A stretch of DNA of 64,000 nt from Cyathus striatus (taxonomy: Eukaryota > Basidiomycota > Agaricomycetes > Agaricales > Nidulariaceae). A program made the translations under genes and the position numbers. Shown here one piece after another: positions 1 to 12,490 of this stretch. How positions within the stretch are numbered: position 1 is the first letter of the stretch; each line of letters opens with the position of its first letter. The stretch lies in the NCBI GenBank assembly GCA_025738555.1, contig JAOVFP010000014.1, positions 372,001 to 436,000 on the forward strand. Direction: 5' to 3'. The notes under the pieces are model-generated. The model was not told the origin of the DNA, ran no database searches, and saw only the letters and a program-made list of their open reading frames with translations.

Positions 1-2100
1 CGAATGTGCAGTTTGTTTTTGTTGCGGTGACAAATGCCGTAATTGTACGTTGATAATATGTGTTTGCTGAAATAAATTTTGACCTCATGTAAAAGGGGAT
101 TATCTTCTGTCTGATTGTTACCAGATCACATAATATTACTCGCTCATACGAGACTCGCGCACTTACTTCCTTCGGTCTTCCTTCCAGAGGATCCACGACA
201 AACAGCAGTCGTTTTACTCTCCCACCCTTGGCTATTAAAATAACCAGAACAACCGAAGTAGAGGGACATGGCGACCATATTTTAGGAAAGAACGAAGGAT
301 AATTACTGGACTGCAGAATTTTTAATTTTTGTACTATCATCTCAACGCGTTGGCAGATATTATATCTTGTGTCGCCGACTTTATCAGCCTAAGAGGAGAT
401 TTCGATTGGGCGACATGTCGAAGGTCTGCAATGCAACTTCAAAATTTTGTAGAAAACGGGTGCTTCTGCGGGTTTTCAGAGGATAAGTAATGTGTCTGAG
501 AGACTGAGACAAACGTTGGACAAATGAGACGAGACTTGCCGATGCCGACAGATGCCGGCCGGAACTGAGGATCATTCACTCGAGAGTCGGCAGGAGTCGG
601 CGTGCTGCAATGAACGGATTTCAAATTTTTAACTTCAAGTTTCAAATATTAATCACCTTCACCTTCATGCATGAATGATCAAACTATCAAGAACTGAATT
701 TGATCTAACATTAGTATGTGGGAAAGCCGGTAAGGATTTCATTGCTTCTATTTCTATGACGACTGATATGTAAGTCATCGATAAAGCGCGGAGACCTGTG
801 ATTTCACCGACAGAGACTCATTGCCGACGACCTGACGCAAGTATAGAGACAGGTATACTTGGTCGTTTATGATTACGTTGAGGCCTCTTGAGGACCACGT
901 CGCTGAGTTGCGTTTTTAATTAGCAGTCGTTAGCATTTACCGATCCCCTCTTTTGATGCCTATTTCCAGCTACTTCTCTGCTCTCTGCTTCCCTCTCAGC
1001 TCTCGTAGCCGATGGGCAAGGACAAGTTCCTCTTTTTGCAACTTTCTTATGCACGCGGCACAAGTTTTAAAAAGAAAGAAGGTTCCGCAACACAGCGTAT
1101 GGGTCGAATGAGCTAGGGTGACACTAATGTTGAACGAACGTTCTCAACATTACGCATAATGCAGATTGCGTTTGCGTTACTTCCTTCTAAGATTTAGACA
1201 TTCACCTGTAGTCACTACGGGGAACTCAGGGGCTGGTCTAGTATGTCCCCAATAGAGTCCGTATGTTATGCAGACAGCCGCTGGTAAATTGCTCCTCGGA
1301 AGGCGACTATACTTGATGAATGAAATATGTTTGCATATGCCCATTCATCACATACTAGCTCTAGAGTTCCTTCGATTTCCAACAAGCGAAACCTTGGGAA
1401 CTTGCGTCCTCATGTTAAGAAGAAGGTATGGTCCATAGCTTGTGATAAGCATTTACCCCGTAATAACCCGCAACCCGACAACCATTCTTCTATATTTCAG
1501 ATAAAGACACTTCCAGAAAAGTTCTAACCATAGGGATTAATGAAAATAGCGAAAGACAAAGGACGATGGGCGGAAGCGCACTAGTATGTTTGACTATTTA
1601 GCGTGCAAAGAAATGGGAAATGCGTAGCAAAACTTTGGCAACACACTACTCACAACGGCTAGATAGAATTCTTCCGCTTGCATGTTTTTTTACATGAAAG
1701 TACCGTCTGACACTCGCACGTGCCGATTGTGGGTCCTACGACTAGTTGATTACTGTAAAGGTGCAATCTTGGGTTTCTCCGTTAGCGCTGACTTGCGATC
1801 CCAGCCTAAAACGGAATCAATCAACCGAGGTATCCTGTCCCTGATCTAATCCTAGTCCATCAAAAATGGCCGGAAGTCCGATGACGATCTTTCCTAGATT
1901 TCGCTACTGTCCTCTCATAAGTTATCTCCTAACGTAATTGGCTTGGAGAGTTCTTTCCACACGTGTACTTGCAGGTACAGAAATCGTTAAAAGGATGATC
2001 CACCTGAGCTCTGTACTTCTCAGACATCAAGTCTTAGCCCTCTTATCCAACGACTAGCTGTACATATTTTCTTTCCCGGTTTTCTTACGACTTCACGATC
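1..2100. other. Intergenic / left-edge region without recognisable gene
   Basis: I see no convincing coding region. The open frames here are short (about 60-70 codons), overlap on both strands and match no domain pattern I recognise. The last 100-200 bases before 2101 probably hold the promoter and 5' leader of the prenyltransferase gene, but I see no diagnostic motif. Confidence refers to the absence of a large gene. Confidence 0.5.
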
Positions 2101-3555
2101 ATGGGACATAGCAATGAGACTTCATCACTTCTTCCCCAGAAACACCCTCTCCCCTCAAAGGAGCTTCAACTCAAGTTCCCTCTTGGACTGGTTTCCGAAT
2201 CAGTACGCCCTTACCTCGAGCTTATCCGATTGGAGAAGGTTGGTTCAATTTTTCATACACTGTGTACCTTGTTGCTGATATCTAACTTAAGCCAACTGGG
2301 ACTATTCTAATGTTCTGGCCTTTTGGTACGTGAATATGTTTGTCAACTTTGGCTTATATTGATATCCGCTGGAACGTCCTTCAGCCTGGGGCCTTACGAT
2401 GGCTGCGCATAAGATTAATCTTCCTCTGGAGAAATATGGCAACGACCTTACAAAATGTGCCGTTGGCGCATTCATTATGCGTAGTTCTGCTTGTACTATT
2501 AATGATATCTTTGACAGAAAGATGGACGCCGGAGTTGGTATGTGGATAGCCCTCCACTCTACTATGTTTATTGGGTCTATGTTGACGTTGGAATGCAGAG
2601 AGGACTAAGAATCGTCCTTTAGCCAGCGGCAGAATCTCAGTACTCGCAGCTACCATTTATTTGATGGTTCAGTACTTGATCGGGACTCTATTTTTCTATT
2701 TCACTGTTGACGGCCTTGCGTTCGTGTGTTTCTGCTCCAATTTACTTCAAATGCTAATTTCAGACACTTCAGCTTATGGGTTGCCTTATTCCAATTGATT
2801 CCGATGTGAGTAATTGAATTCATAAAGTCATTCAGTCCTGTCCTAATATTTAACTCTAGTTTCGCTATTTATCCTCTACTTAAACGTGTAACTTATTGGC
2901 CCCAGGCCTGGCTTGGGTTTGCTATGAATTTTGGCTTTGTAACAGCCTGGGTATCCTCGACTGGCAGGATTGATCTCCCCTTGCTTGGGATTGCCATGCT
3001 CGGCTGCTGGTGGTACGTATTGGTTCTAGAATTTAAGGATGCCAAGTTAATTTATTATTTTGACTAGCTGGACTATGCTTTACGGTATGCAACTCAGTTT
3101 TTTTTCGTTGATTCTGGAAAATATTAATCATTTTTCCCTAGATACCATTTATGCTTGTCAGGACATTAAGGATGATGTAAAGATGGGTGTCCACTCTACA
3201 GCCATTCTATTTGGTTCCTGGATTAAACCTCTTCTTATGGGGTGCGCCGCGATTTTCGCGACGACATTAGGAGTCGCGGGATACTTGAATAGTCAAGGTC
3301 TCCCCTTCTTCATTGTTTCTGTGGTTGGAACCTGCGTGCACCTTATCTGGCAATTCATGACTGTGAATTTGGAAGAGTCAGCAAGCTGTTGGAGTAAGTA
3401 ACCTACTGTTCAAGTTCATGGTCTTAAATTGCTAATAAACCTGTTCTATTTTTTCAGGGAACTTCAACCGAAACGGTCACCTTGGATGGATTATCTGGGG
3501 TGGCTTGATGATTGACTATGTTTTAAGCCTGGAAATCGTTCAATCTCGATTTTAG
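2101..3555 (+). CDS. UbiA-family polyprenyltransferase (COQ2-like), 9 exons
   Basis: This is an integral-membrane aromatic prenyltransferase of the UbiA superfamily, which transfers a prenyl chain from a diphosphate to an aromatic acceptor. My exon model is 2101-2238, 2292-2325, 2385-2537, 2599-2719, 2764-2805, 2860-3012, 3068-3084, 3142-3393 and 3458-3555. All phases agree and give 335 residues. The first Asp-rich motif NDIFDRKMD is followed by RTKNRPLASGRIS, the family signature loop. The second Asp motif is DTIYACQDIKDDVKMG. Hydrophobic helices fill the rest, and the C-terminus ends in a typical G-W-I-I-W-G-G-L helix. The N-terminus (MGHSNETSSLLPQ) is not clearly a mitochondrial presequence. 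A role in meroterpenoid or other secondary metabolism is therefore as likely as ubiquinone synthesis (COQ2), which normally carries one. The start is the first ATG of the open frame. No clustered biosynthetic genes are visible nearby. Confidence 0.9.
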
Positions 3556-6015
3556 TCGTAATGAATGATTTACGATTCACGTATATATAATGTACCAACT
3601 ATTACGACTTTGGCAGTTTTAAACTGATGTAACCAGTAGTTATTTTAATGCATCTTTTATTTTTCACTGACGGCCAGCTGCATTGCATGGAATTACAATA
3701 CAAATCACCGATACGTATAAGTGAAAATAAAGAAATGCCAAGATCTATATTAGCTCTCTAAAGACGCGCTTTTAAATGTCTTGAATACCAGGATGGGCAG
3801 TCAATGCCGCCAGCTAGTTGGCAGTCTATCCAAAATCTATCGTCGGAACAATATACCTAACAGATTAAACTGAGGTTTAAATTTGATTTAAATTCGACAT
3901 ACGTGAGTTTGAGAACATGAAAACTCGGATACCAAGCAGCGACCGAGCCCTTACAAGGGGTTTTTGACCAAATGTATGTACAAGACGACATTTATAGCTG
4001 TACTTCGGTAGTAATATATCCTATAATATTATTCCTATTGCATTCATTCAAATTTGTGAGGTCCTCAGTCGCATTACTTTAAAAGGCAAGTAAAGCGCTT
4101 CACAAGATATTTACGGACCGGGTTTCACGCGAGTCCAACGCGAGTCCTATGTCAGATGCAGAGCAATCACACTATTTTTTGATATCACTACCATTGCGTG
4201 GAAGAATATATGATGGATTTAGCAAGACCTCAAGACTACTTATTAACTACGTTGTAATTACCGGAGAGTAGCGGTGTGATCAAGATATCGGATTTAACTG
4301 GTCTTATAGGGGTTTTGGACTTATTATCCTCACTTACCAAATTGAAAGATTTATACTTACCAAGCTTTATTGTATGTACCCTTATGTACCCCGTCGGGAT
4401 TCTAAATATCGGGATTTAGCATGAGGGCCGCTGATGGGAGATGGCAGGGAGAACGATAACCTGACGTATGTCGGTTCTCGGGTACTATTACAAGTATTAA
4501 GTTATTACTATTGATTTGAGTCTGACCACCGAGACAAGTTCGAGACAAGCTCTGGGAAAAATATCCCAAAAGCTAGACTTTGCCACATCATGTAAAGTTC
4601 TCTTTTTAAATTTGAATGAGTCGTTACGTTCATAGTACTTACATACTCTGATCACTGTCTTTATGTACACAGCCTCTGAAAGTGACCGATTCCGAATTTG
4701 ACTTAATTTGTGGAGTTCAATGTTGGAGCACGCGATTGCTAAAGGCAATCAGTGCGCTTTTGATGCGCCGAGAAGTCGGCCGGCGGGATGCCGCTACCAT
4801 GATTCATATCCTTCGTTTGCTTCCGTCTTTGTAAATTTTCCTTTATATAAGTAGATTAGAAAGCCCGACAGCTCTCCTCAGACTTGCTACTCACGCGAGA
4901 CTTGAGGTGAGCTGTATGCGTTGATATCTTTCTTACATTATGCTTACATTACCTATTGTAGTACTTATATCATTCAATAGGTAATACAGAGACTTGCTAC
5001 TCACGCGAGACCTGAGTACTTATATCATTCAATAGAATCTCGCTACTCTTACGTTACTTAGCTGAAGCTGATTGAGTGAAGTGACTAACTCAAGTCTCAG
5101 GTTTGCATCGAATCCAGCCAAAATCCAACTTGCTGACTCAGTACTCAACATTGAAGTCCAAAAGCCTCCAATCCAAACTTGAGTAAATAAATACATGTAC
5201 AGTCATCAACCATTACACGTGACAACAAAACTTGAAGTTGTGATTCCACATTATCTAGTACATATTCTACTATAAAAATTGTACATATGGATAGATATAA
5301 TCATATAGAATCACTTTGTATAATTTTTACCGCGCTGTGTTTTAGTAGGGAACGAACATTCGCAAAATAGTTGAGGGGACTGGATTTTGATCAAAACCAC
5401 GTGGCGTGACAGCCGCTGATGGCAATACAGTTTATTACAAACACTTCAAAATTAAAGATTGCCGAAGTCCGGATCATTAATAAAACAAAACCTCCTTGTC
5501 TCGCAACACTGAGCACTTCAGATTTCTAGTGATATCAGAGAACATAGATGCACTTTACTCATAAAAACATTTATACAGGTTTATTACATTGAATCATAGC
5601 TACTTATGCTATAAAACAGTTCAATTAGGTACCTTTATTGAGTAATACATGTCATGTATTTTTTGGAAACCTCATGTTTGGGGTAACTCTCCAACTTAAT
5701 TTATGTGTCATATATCTATTTCAATATATATCTGTAAAAATACTGTTGGAACTCATTACTGTGATACTAGGCCTAAAAATACAAAAAGAATTGTAGTGAT
5801 AGCCATAGATTTGACGTTAGGAGAAGTCAATCAGTTGGGTTTGTCACGTAGGGTGGTGTGTCACGTTGGGTGGTTGATGACTGTAAATGTGCTATGATAT
5901 CCGAGTATGGGAAATCCGTACAGCAACACCAAAGTAACACAGTACAGTACCGAGTAACATTGTCAGAAGTCCAGTGATCGTCTGTGTAACTGATGAGTAA
6001 ATCCAAAACCGTGTC
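3556..6015. other. Intergenic region between two genes, AT-rich
   Basis: About 2.4 kb with no supportable gene. It contains a small set of alternating direct repeats at 4881-5035, listed separately. The longest open frames are under 85 codons and have no recognisable features. The two flanking genes converge here, so both 3' ends probably lie in this region. Confidence 0.5.
4881..5035. repeat. Two alternating short direct repeats
   Basis: A 26-base block beginning GACTTGCTACTCACGCGAGA occurs at 4881-4906 and again, with one change, at 4991-5016. A 20-base block GTACTTATATCATTCAATAG occurs at 4961-4980 and exactly again at 5016-5035. In the second set the two blocks are fused. This looks like a small local duplication with an internal deletion. 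No function can be inferred. Confidence 0.75.
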
Positions 6016-9000
6016 TTACGTCGCTTTCACTTTTCGCGTCGATCTCATAACTCTCCCTCGCCCCGCGGGATTCTTTTCCGGCTCCTCAACTTCTTCCTTA
6101 ATTTGTGCAGCCGGAGCCTTAGTCGCCCTTGTGCTTCTCGATACGCGGACTTTAACTGCTGCGACACCCTCAGGCTCCGCCGGTGAGCTTTTTCCGGAGG
6201 TTGACCTTGACCTTGGTGCATTCTCCTTATCTACTTCAGTGCTAGAGGATGCTACAGGCACTGTGGCTGGTGCTTTACGAGGCAGCTTAGACTTCGTGGC
6301 CGTGGCTGGTATCTTGGTTGCTACCGTCGATCGTGTCGCTGTAGCAGATCGACTCCTTCCAGCTCTCGTGGCGGGAGGGGCGTCTTCTTCCGGCTCTTCT
6401 TTGACAGGTGCCTTTTTCTTCCCTCGCGCCTTGGCAGTAGGCACGACCTCTTCCTCCATTACACCAATGGAATCCAGAGGATCGTCGTCATCGTCCACTG
6501 GTATAGGTTCAACCTCAGCCACTTTCGACTTAGCCGTGCGGGTTTTCCTAACAGGAACACTCTTAAGAACCGTATCTTTCGGAATGGGGAGCTGGGTAGG
6601 TTTGACTGGCTCAGATGCAGGCGTAGCAGCAGGCTTGCGACCTCGTCGGGATGGAGCAGCCACAGGGGTTACTTCAGCTGACTCCATGGATTCAGGTTCC
6701 TCTTTCACCGCTGGTTTTCTACCTCTTCTGGCGGGTGCCTTCTCTTCCTTGGGAGGTTCCGCGGGCTCAGCAGTACCTTTACGACCGCGGCGTGTAGTAG
6801 TCGGCGCAACGATCTCTGACTCTACAGTGGCTTTCTTTCCACGCTTATCGGGTGCAGGAACTGGTGCTTGCGGAGGATCCTCGGGTTCGGCAGTAGCTTT
6901 ACGAGTACGACGGGCGGGAGCCTTGACAGGTGCTGGTTCAGAACTAGCCTCTTCAATCACTTCAAGATCCCCTGCATGAGTTTGTTCCTCCTCGGCTGCA
7001 GAAGGCTCCTCGTGCTGAACTTGTGGGGTACGGGAACGAGAGCGCTGACTCTTTTGTCTTGTGCTTGTCCTCAACCGAGAAGTGTCCTGTCATTGTTATC
7101 AGAAATACGTACAATACAAACTTGACAAAGCATATTCTTACCTCTTCTGGTTGCTCGGGTTCCTCAGCAATCGCATCTTCTTGGACGTTCAAAGCTGCAG
7201 GTCGGGGAGACTTCGAACGAAGACGTGGTGTCGTTCTTTTCGATGTCGACTGTGAGCTAAGCGTAAGCATGCAACAAAACAAAAAATCAGAACAATCAAC
7301 ATACAGCCTCTTTTTCTTCAGGTACCTCAAGGGCAGGAGATTTCTTGACTCTCAAACGCCTTCCAGTCGCACGAGGGACAGGAGCCTCTTCGTCCACTTC
7401 AATATGTTCCTCTACCTTGGGGGTAGGCTCCACAACAACCGTCGGAACGATATCGACATCATTGTCTTCCTTCATGGCATCTTCATCGCCGCTTTCAGCC
7501 TGCGAGCCCCCAGCCTTCTCAAGGACGACGACGCTCTGCCTCCTCACAAATGTCTCATCGCGAGCTCCAGGCCTCAACAACGAGAACGGCTTTTCATACG
7601 AAGGGCTGTTTTCTTTATCATCATCCGCCTCATCCATAGCCATAGGCTCGTCCTGCTCTTCCTTGTCATCATCCTCTTTCACATTGTCCATAACGACGTC
7701 CGCAACGGGAGTCTTCGGAGCGAAAAGCGCACGCGGGATCGGAGTATGGTCCTCGTCTTTAGTCTCGGGCTCCTTATTAGCTCTAGGAGTAGCAACCAAG
7801 CCTCCAGGAGCAGGTACACTTCTCCTCCTCTTCATTCCCTCCACAGTCTCTTTCATGCGCTCAAGGAGACTCCGAGTATCCACATCATCATCGTCACTTC
7901 CAGGGTGGCCAGGTGTGAAAGAAGAGCCACGAACTGGCGAACTGCTGCCCAAGAATGGGTTCTCGTCGTTGTCCCTCGATCCAACTTTGGCAGGGGACAT
8001 TGAAGGACGGTAGAACACAGGTTTGCCTTTGGATGGTGTCATCCCTGGTACACCACCACCGAAGAAGTTGTCGGGTTGGCGAACGGCGCTGCGGCGGCGT
8101 TCTTGGATAGCCTATCAGCAGAGAAACATTAGTAACTCAAATCCTAGAAGAATAAAATCACAAACCTTCTTCTCCTCCTCACTAAGCGTAGGTCTCCCCA
8201 CATTCCTCGTAGGCGAAGTCTGACGATCAGCGGCAGCAGACGATTGTGCCTGCGTCCCGTTCTTCAAAGGAACCACAATATCTTTCACTTTCCAAGGCTC
8301 CTCAACACGCACACGCTGCGGGCCATATCCAAGCGACATCCTCCCCTGCGGGGGCGCAAGTGTACGAAGTTGATGCTGAGTAAGAGGCGGGAACATCTGG
8401 CGCTGGCCTCCATTTACTGGTTGGGGAGTCATGAATGATCCCAGCGCGCGGCGGACGGGGGTCCCCTGAGGCGCAGAACGAGAGACAAGGGAAGCAGGTT
8501 CTTCGTTTGCTTCTTCGTCTTCGTCTTCTTCTGAATGGGAGACGTCATGAGCATCTTCATCGTCGGAGGGACCAGGCTCGGTACCTTGAGACTCGGGGTT
8601 AAGCTGATATGTACCTTCAGAGTCTGATTCAGATTCAGATGAAGAACCTGGTTCTTGAGAAGGACCCTATAGTAAAAATTAGTAGGATCTTCAATTACAG
8701 TAGGTGTAGTGCGAACCTCTTCTTTGCCAGGGCTCAAACTCCTAAAAGGCCAAAGCTTCTCCAGATTCTCCAAACTCTTCCTAAACAGCGACTTCTGCTG
8801 ATAAAATGGCTTCCTATCGCCTTCATCCTTGAGCTTCTCCTGGTACTCATCATGTCTGTCCTCGTCGTCATGCTCCCCTTCCTCCTCATCATGTCTGTCC
8901 TCGTCGTCATGCTCCCCTTCCTCCTCATCATCGCTGTAATACTCATTGTCATCTTCGTGCCGCCGCTCAGGTTCATCCACGTCCATATCATCTTCACTAT

Positions 9001-10165
9001 CGCTCATCTCCTCCAACCTCTGCTCAAGCCTCCTCAACCTCTCCTCATCTTCTTCCTCACTCTCTTCTCCAACAGCAACAGCCTGCTCAAGCACCTCCAT
9101 TTCCTCTTCGTGCTCCTCCCTCTCTCGCTCCGCTCGGATAACGGCTCGTTGCGCACTGCGAATGAGAACAGCACGATGCAATGTATTTCTGGACTGCGAA
9201 CGCCTCCTGGGCGTCTGCGGGGGTTCTTGGTAATGTACCTGAGGTCTCGGTTGGTGCACTACAACCTGCGGACCTTGAGACAGCTCGACATCTTCTAAGA
9301 TGACGAGGTCTCGTTCTTCTTCGACTACACGGGGACAGTTTCCATCCACCAGGATGATGGATTCTTCTTCATCTTCTTCGTCTCCGCTATTGTGCGAGAC
9401 GGGAAGGCGAGAGAGAGCGGAAGGCTTAGTTGGGCTCTTGAAGGTGTTCTTGAGGGGGCTCTTGAGGATGCGAAGGTTTTCTCTGGGGTCGTTGGATGGT
9501 CGCGGTGAGAAGACTTGCGCTGAGTGGATCATTGAGAGCCGGAGAGAGCGGTTGTTAGGGCCTGGAAACAGTTTCAAGTTAGTTTATCGTTGGAACATCG
9601 AAAGGCACAAGATAGAAAAGAAAGGACGAATGGTAGGGAAGGTAGACAGCGTAGATACAAGAGCATGTGTCCGTAATCCACTTTGCAGAAATCAATGAAA
9701 GCGACATACGCGGGGGCGTAGAGAGTAACATGGCTCGCATGTCTTTAGGTGGATATGAGAAGCGGAATCGTTTCTGGTGGATTTCGATCTCAGAGTTATT
9801 CGTCAAAGGAACCATGGTCGATGATCCTGACGATGTTTTGCTAGGGTAAACTTGGCAGCCGTCGACAAGAAGCCCTGTAGGGCCTAATACAACGAGAAAC
9901 GCCTGACAATGAGAAGTGGCTTGAGCACCTCACTATCCAGATCAAAAGTGATTCCCAGACGTACCTTGCGTTCCTCGAACACAATTTTACAGTGAACAAG
10001 GCTGACGTCTGGGTAATACAATCGAACGCTGCAGCTTGGATCCCTTCCAAAGGTGAGTTCTTCAGAGTCGATACCGAATGCGGTGACGACTGTGTTGGGT
10101 TCGTTTCGCTTTAGGAGGCTGATAGTGCCATAGCGGCCCACTGTGCTAAATCCTGAGGTATCCAT
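6016..10165 (-). CDS. FHA-domain nuclear protein with acidic middle and AT-hook tail
   Basis: Probable chromatin-associated protein. Exons on the minus strand are about 10165-9966, 9905-9710, 9561-8718, 8667-8167, 8112-7303, 7253-7142 and 7085-6016, giving about 1,240 residues. Residues 20-120 form a forkhead-associated (FHA) phosphothreonine-binding domain: GRYGTISLLKR, then LTFGRDPSC, then VSLVHCKI, which carries the conserved Arg and the S..H pair. The middle is extremely Glu/Asp-rich and includes a 13-residue unit repeated twice. The C-terminal third is Lys/Arg/Pro/Ala-rich with several AT-hook cores (RRGRKP twice, RRGRKG, KRGKKA), which bind the minor groove of AT-rich DNA. An N-terminal FHA followed by a long basic disordered tail resembles the Ki-67 type of architecture. 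That comparison is architectural only; I see no clear PP1-docking motif. The start is the ATG directly upstream of the FHA domain. Confidence 0.8.
8849..8926. repeat. 39-bp in-frame tandem duplication in FHA gene
   Basis: Two near-identical 39-base units lie head to tail inside the FHA gene. They encode two copies of a 13-residue acidic unit of the form EEEGEHDDEDRHD. The period is a multiple of three, so the frame is kept. The high identity suggests a recent slippage event in low-complexity acidic coding DNA. Confidence 0.9.
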
Positions 10166-10783
10166 GGTTGTGGTATTCCGGGGAGGAAGGGGGAGGGGGA
10201 GGACAGCAGGCCAGGACGGAGGATGTTGTTGTTCAAGTTCAAGTTCGGGTCATGATCAAGTTCAACCACGCGAATGATCTCCGACAATCACGTGACCGAC
10301 GCGCTCAATTTGCTCGCCGTATCCTCGGCTACTCGGCATTCCAGATATTTTCTCGCGCCCAGGAAAGTTTGAGTCCTGTTGTCTGACACCATCATCACGC
10401 TGTCGCTGTAATTAGAATCCATGGTCCTTTATTACTTATCCACCCAGCCCCCACAAGGGAAAACGTAAAGTGCTTTGAGGTGCCACCTTCGAGCCCAGGA
10501 TCCCAACGTAATCCACTGATACACCAGGCCTGTGAAACGACACCTCGCTCCACCCTTCTATTGATTCAAGTACTTTTACGCTTTTTTGTGCCAACCTCAT
10601 AGGTAATCCAGTTATGGGAAAGGTATGGTCCCAGAATTCATCTTTACATGTCACAAGCGTACTTAACTACCGCTGCCAGTCATACTGATTGTTATTATAT
10701 TCAGACTTTTATAAGGCCCCTTTCATATGCCATCGGTAGAAACCCCTTGATATGTTCCATCTTGAACCTCGCCGACCACAGCA

Positions 10784-11947
10784 TCATCCGCGCCCCTTTG
10801 CCATCCCGGTACCACGCGTAAGCGTAAAACGCACTTCCTGCAGCTTTGGAAATAGTGGTCCTGTTAACAGCACGTCTAAGTCATCAGGCTGCGTGGGGGC
10901 CGGAGTTGAATTGGTTCTGGTGTTGGGTCGGTACTCAATTATAATTTCTTCTACTTCATTGTCTTTGCATGCTCTGGAGAGAATTTCTCTGGCATACTCC
11001 AGTGGTGAGTTGTCAAAATGGAAATCTGCGGACAATTTGATTGTTCGAAGATGAATAAGACCGCCTATATCGAGCTTCGACACATCATCGTCTGGAAAAC
11101 AGGTGTTAATAGTCAGTATAACACTTATCATTGAGAGGGTGTCACCATCCCAGAGAAATGCTAGTGGAAACTCAAGTGTGGTCAGTGTGTTCCTGTGTTT
11201 AGTTATCATGGTAGGAGCTATGGCCATCATGATGTCCATAGCAGAAGGACAGGGCGGGATCATTAATTTCTCCAACTTGCAAGAAGGTGGTAGGAGCTTA
11301 TCCACTAGAGGTATTATATCCTTGACATCTACGATTTTAAATATAGTAAAACTTTTAAGGGAGCGATCCTGTGGCTTGGTAAGTAATTGTTGTACTACTT
11401 TCATTGTTTCGTCGTCAGGGTGGTCACTTTGGAAACAAGCACGGTCTGACAGAGTCAGGGAAGGTATACAAACAAAACACTTTGCCAGACCGATTGGCAT
11501 GTCATCGATTGCGCAGAGCTCGAGTTGTTCGAGAGAAGGCATCAAGAAAATGGAAACTAATGTCTGTTTCAAATCTGCTGTAAATTTCGGCCAACTAGCA
11601 TATCCAAATGTAAAGGCGGTGATATTTGTAAACATGCTGAGCATAGTGGGGAACCCATGGTGATTCAAAATTTCACAAGAATTAAAGCCACTGTACTTGA
11701 ATTCACGGACGTATAGTGAGAGCTCTGGAGACGAGAGCAATAAATCATGAAGGCAAGCATATTCGTCGAGTGATTCCCTGTATCCATAGCCCAAAGTGAT
11801 TGAATGGAAAAGGCGGCGGCGCGATGCTCGCGAGAAGTCACTATTAACTAAAGCGCATGCTTTAAGAGATCGAATGTCATCAGCGTCAATTTCGTTGACT
11901 ATAGCTCCAACAATTTCAGGAGGGATAATAATTCGCCGGGCTGTCAT
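10784..11947 (-). CDS. F-box protein, paralogue A (C-terminus frameshifted)
   Basis: F-box proteins join a substrate to an SCF ubiquitin ligase through Skp1. Exons 11947-11146 and 11091-10784 give 369 residues, with a 54-nt intron (donor GTGACA, acceptor TTTTCCAG) that can also be read through. Residues about 6-50 form the F-box-like motif: IPPEIVGAIVNEID, then SLKACALV, then RRRLFHSITL. The rest resembles degenerate leucine-rich repeats. Compared with paralogues B and C, one base is missing near 10792 (GGGGCG instead of GGGGAC/CG on the coding strand). The last ~30 codons, which include a shared HIKGFLPMAYERG block, are therefore out of frame, and the frame stops early at 10784. Tandem neighbour B is about 550 bases upstream. 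The substrate is unknown. Confidence 0.75.
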   Translation of the reverse strand: MTARRIIIPPEIVGAIVNEIDADDIRSLKACALVNSDFSRASRRRLFHSITLGYGYRESLDEYACLHDLLLSSPELSLYVREFKYSGFNSCEILNHHGFPTMLSMFTNITAFTFGYASWPKFTADLKQTLVSIFLMPSLEQLELCAIDDMPIGLAKCFVCIPSLTLSDRACFQSDHPDDETMKVVQQLLTKPQDRSLKSFTIFKIVDVKDIIPLVDKLLPPSCKLEKLMIPPCPSAMDIMMAIAPTMITKHRNTLTTLEFPLAFLWDGDTLSMISVILTINTCFPDDDVSKLDIGGLIHLRTIKLSADFHFDNSPLEYAREILSRACKDNEVEEIIIEYRPNTRTNSTPAPTQPDDLDVLLTGPLFPKLQEVRFTLTRGTGMAKGRG

Positions 11948-12140
11948 AACTTAGCCTAGGAAGTTTTGGAACTGCAACAAGCTATGAGAGTTTATCAGTA
12001 CATGATAAAATCATATATTTCTCACAGTAAATTTGACGTTGATTTGAAGTTTTGGCTACTGGCCGTAGAACTTGTAAATATCTTGAATAGAAGTCTTTGG
12101 GAACTTGTAAGAAGCAATGTAATAGGTGACACATTGAACA

Positions 12141-12185
12141 GCCATCGCTTATAAGCCTTTTATAATAGCACTATCTATTAATACA
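12141..12185 (-). promoter_or_regulatory. Conserved upstream block of F-box paralogues (copy A)
   Basis: About 195 bases upstream of the ATG of copy A is a block containing CTTATAAGCC, TTTTATAATAGCA and TCTATTAATACAT (plus-strand reading). Nearly the same block occurs at 13911-13955, about 160 bases upstream of copy B. Weaker forms sit near 40080 (copy C) and 63820 (copy D). It may be core promoter sequence, or simply DNA carried along by the duplication. Confidence 0.35.
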
Positions 12186-12490
12186 TAGTAGTCTACAGCC
12201 TATATTAGTAAACGATAGTCGTCAGGGCACTGTCATCAAATTCTTTCCAGAATACTGGTCGCCGTGTACAAGCATTTTCTGAGGATAGATTCCGAGTCTA
12301 CACTAAACACTAGGCACTATGAAACGACAGCTCTTCTATCGATTGACCTGATCAAAAGTAAGTGATTTACACTGTTTCCGTGCCATCCTCGTAGGCTATC
12401 TTTGACTAGTGATGAGAAAAGTATGGTCTTAAGTCGTCTTTAAATGTTGTAAGCTGCAGGCAATTGTCCACTAGTGCATAGCTACTATTA

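Noticed and set aside
5993..6979. 328-codon plus-strand open frame
   Set aside because: It lies antisense to the AT-hook exon of the FHA gene. Its Ser/Gly/Ala/Leu-rich composition is what the reverse strand of Lys/Ala/Pro-rich coding DNA gives.
7023..8003. 326-codon plus-strand open frame
   Set aside because: Antisense to the acidic exons of the FHA gene, which have clear splice sites and domain order on the other strand.
8609..9298. 229-codon Leu/Ile-rich plus-strand frame resembling a membrane protein
   Set aside because: It is the complement of Glu/Asp-rich codons in the FHA gene; the hydrophobicity is an artefact.
11103..11663. 186-codon plus-strand frame
   Set aside because: Antisense to F-box copy A, which aligns with two paralogues on the minus strand.
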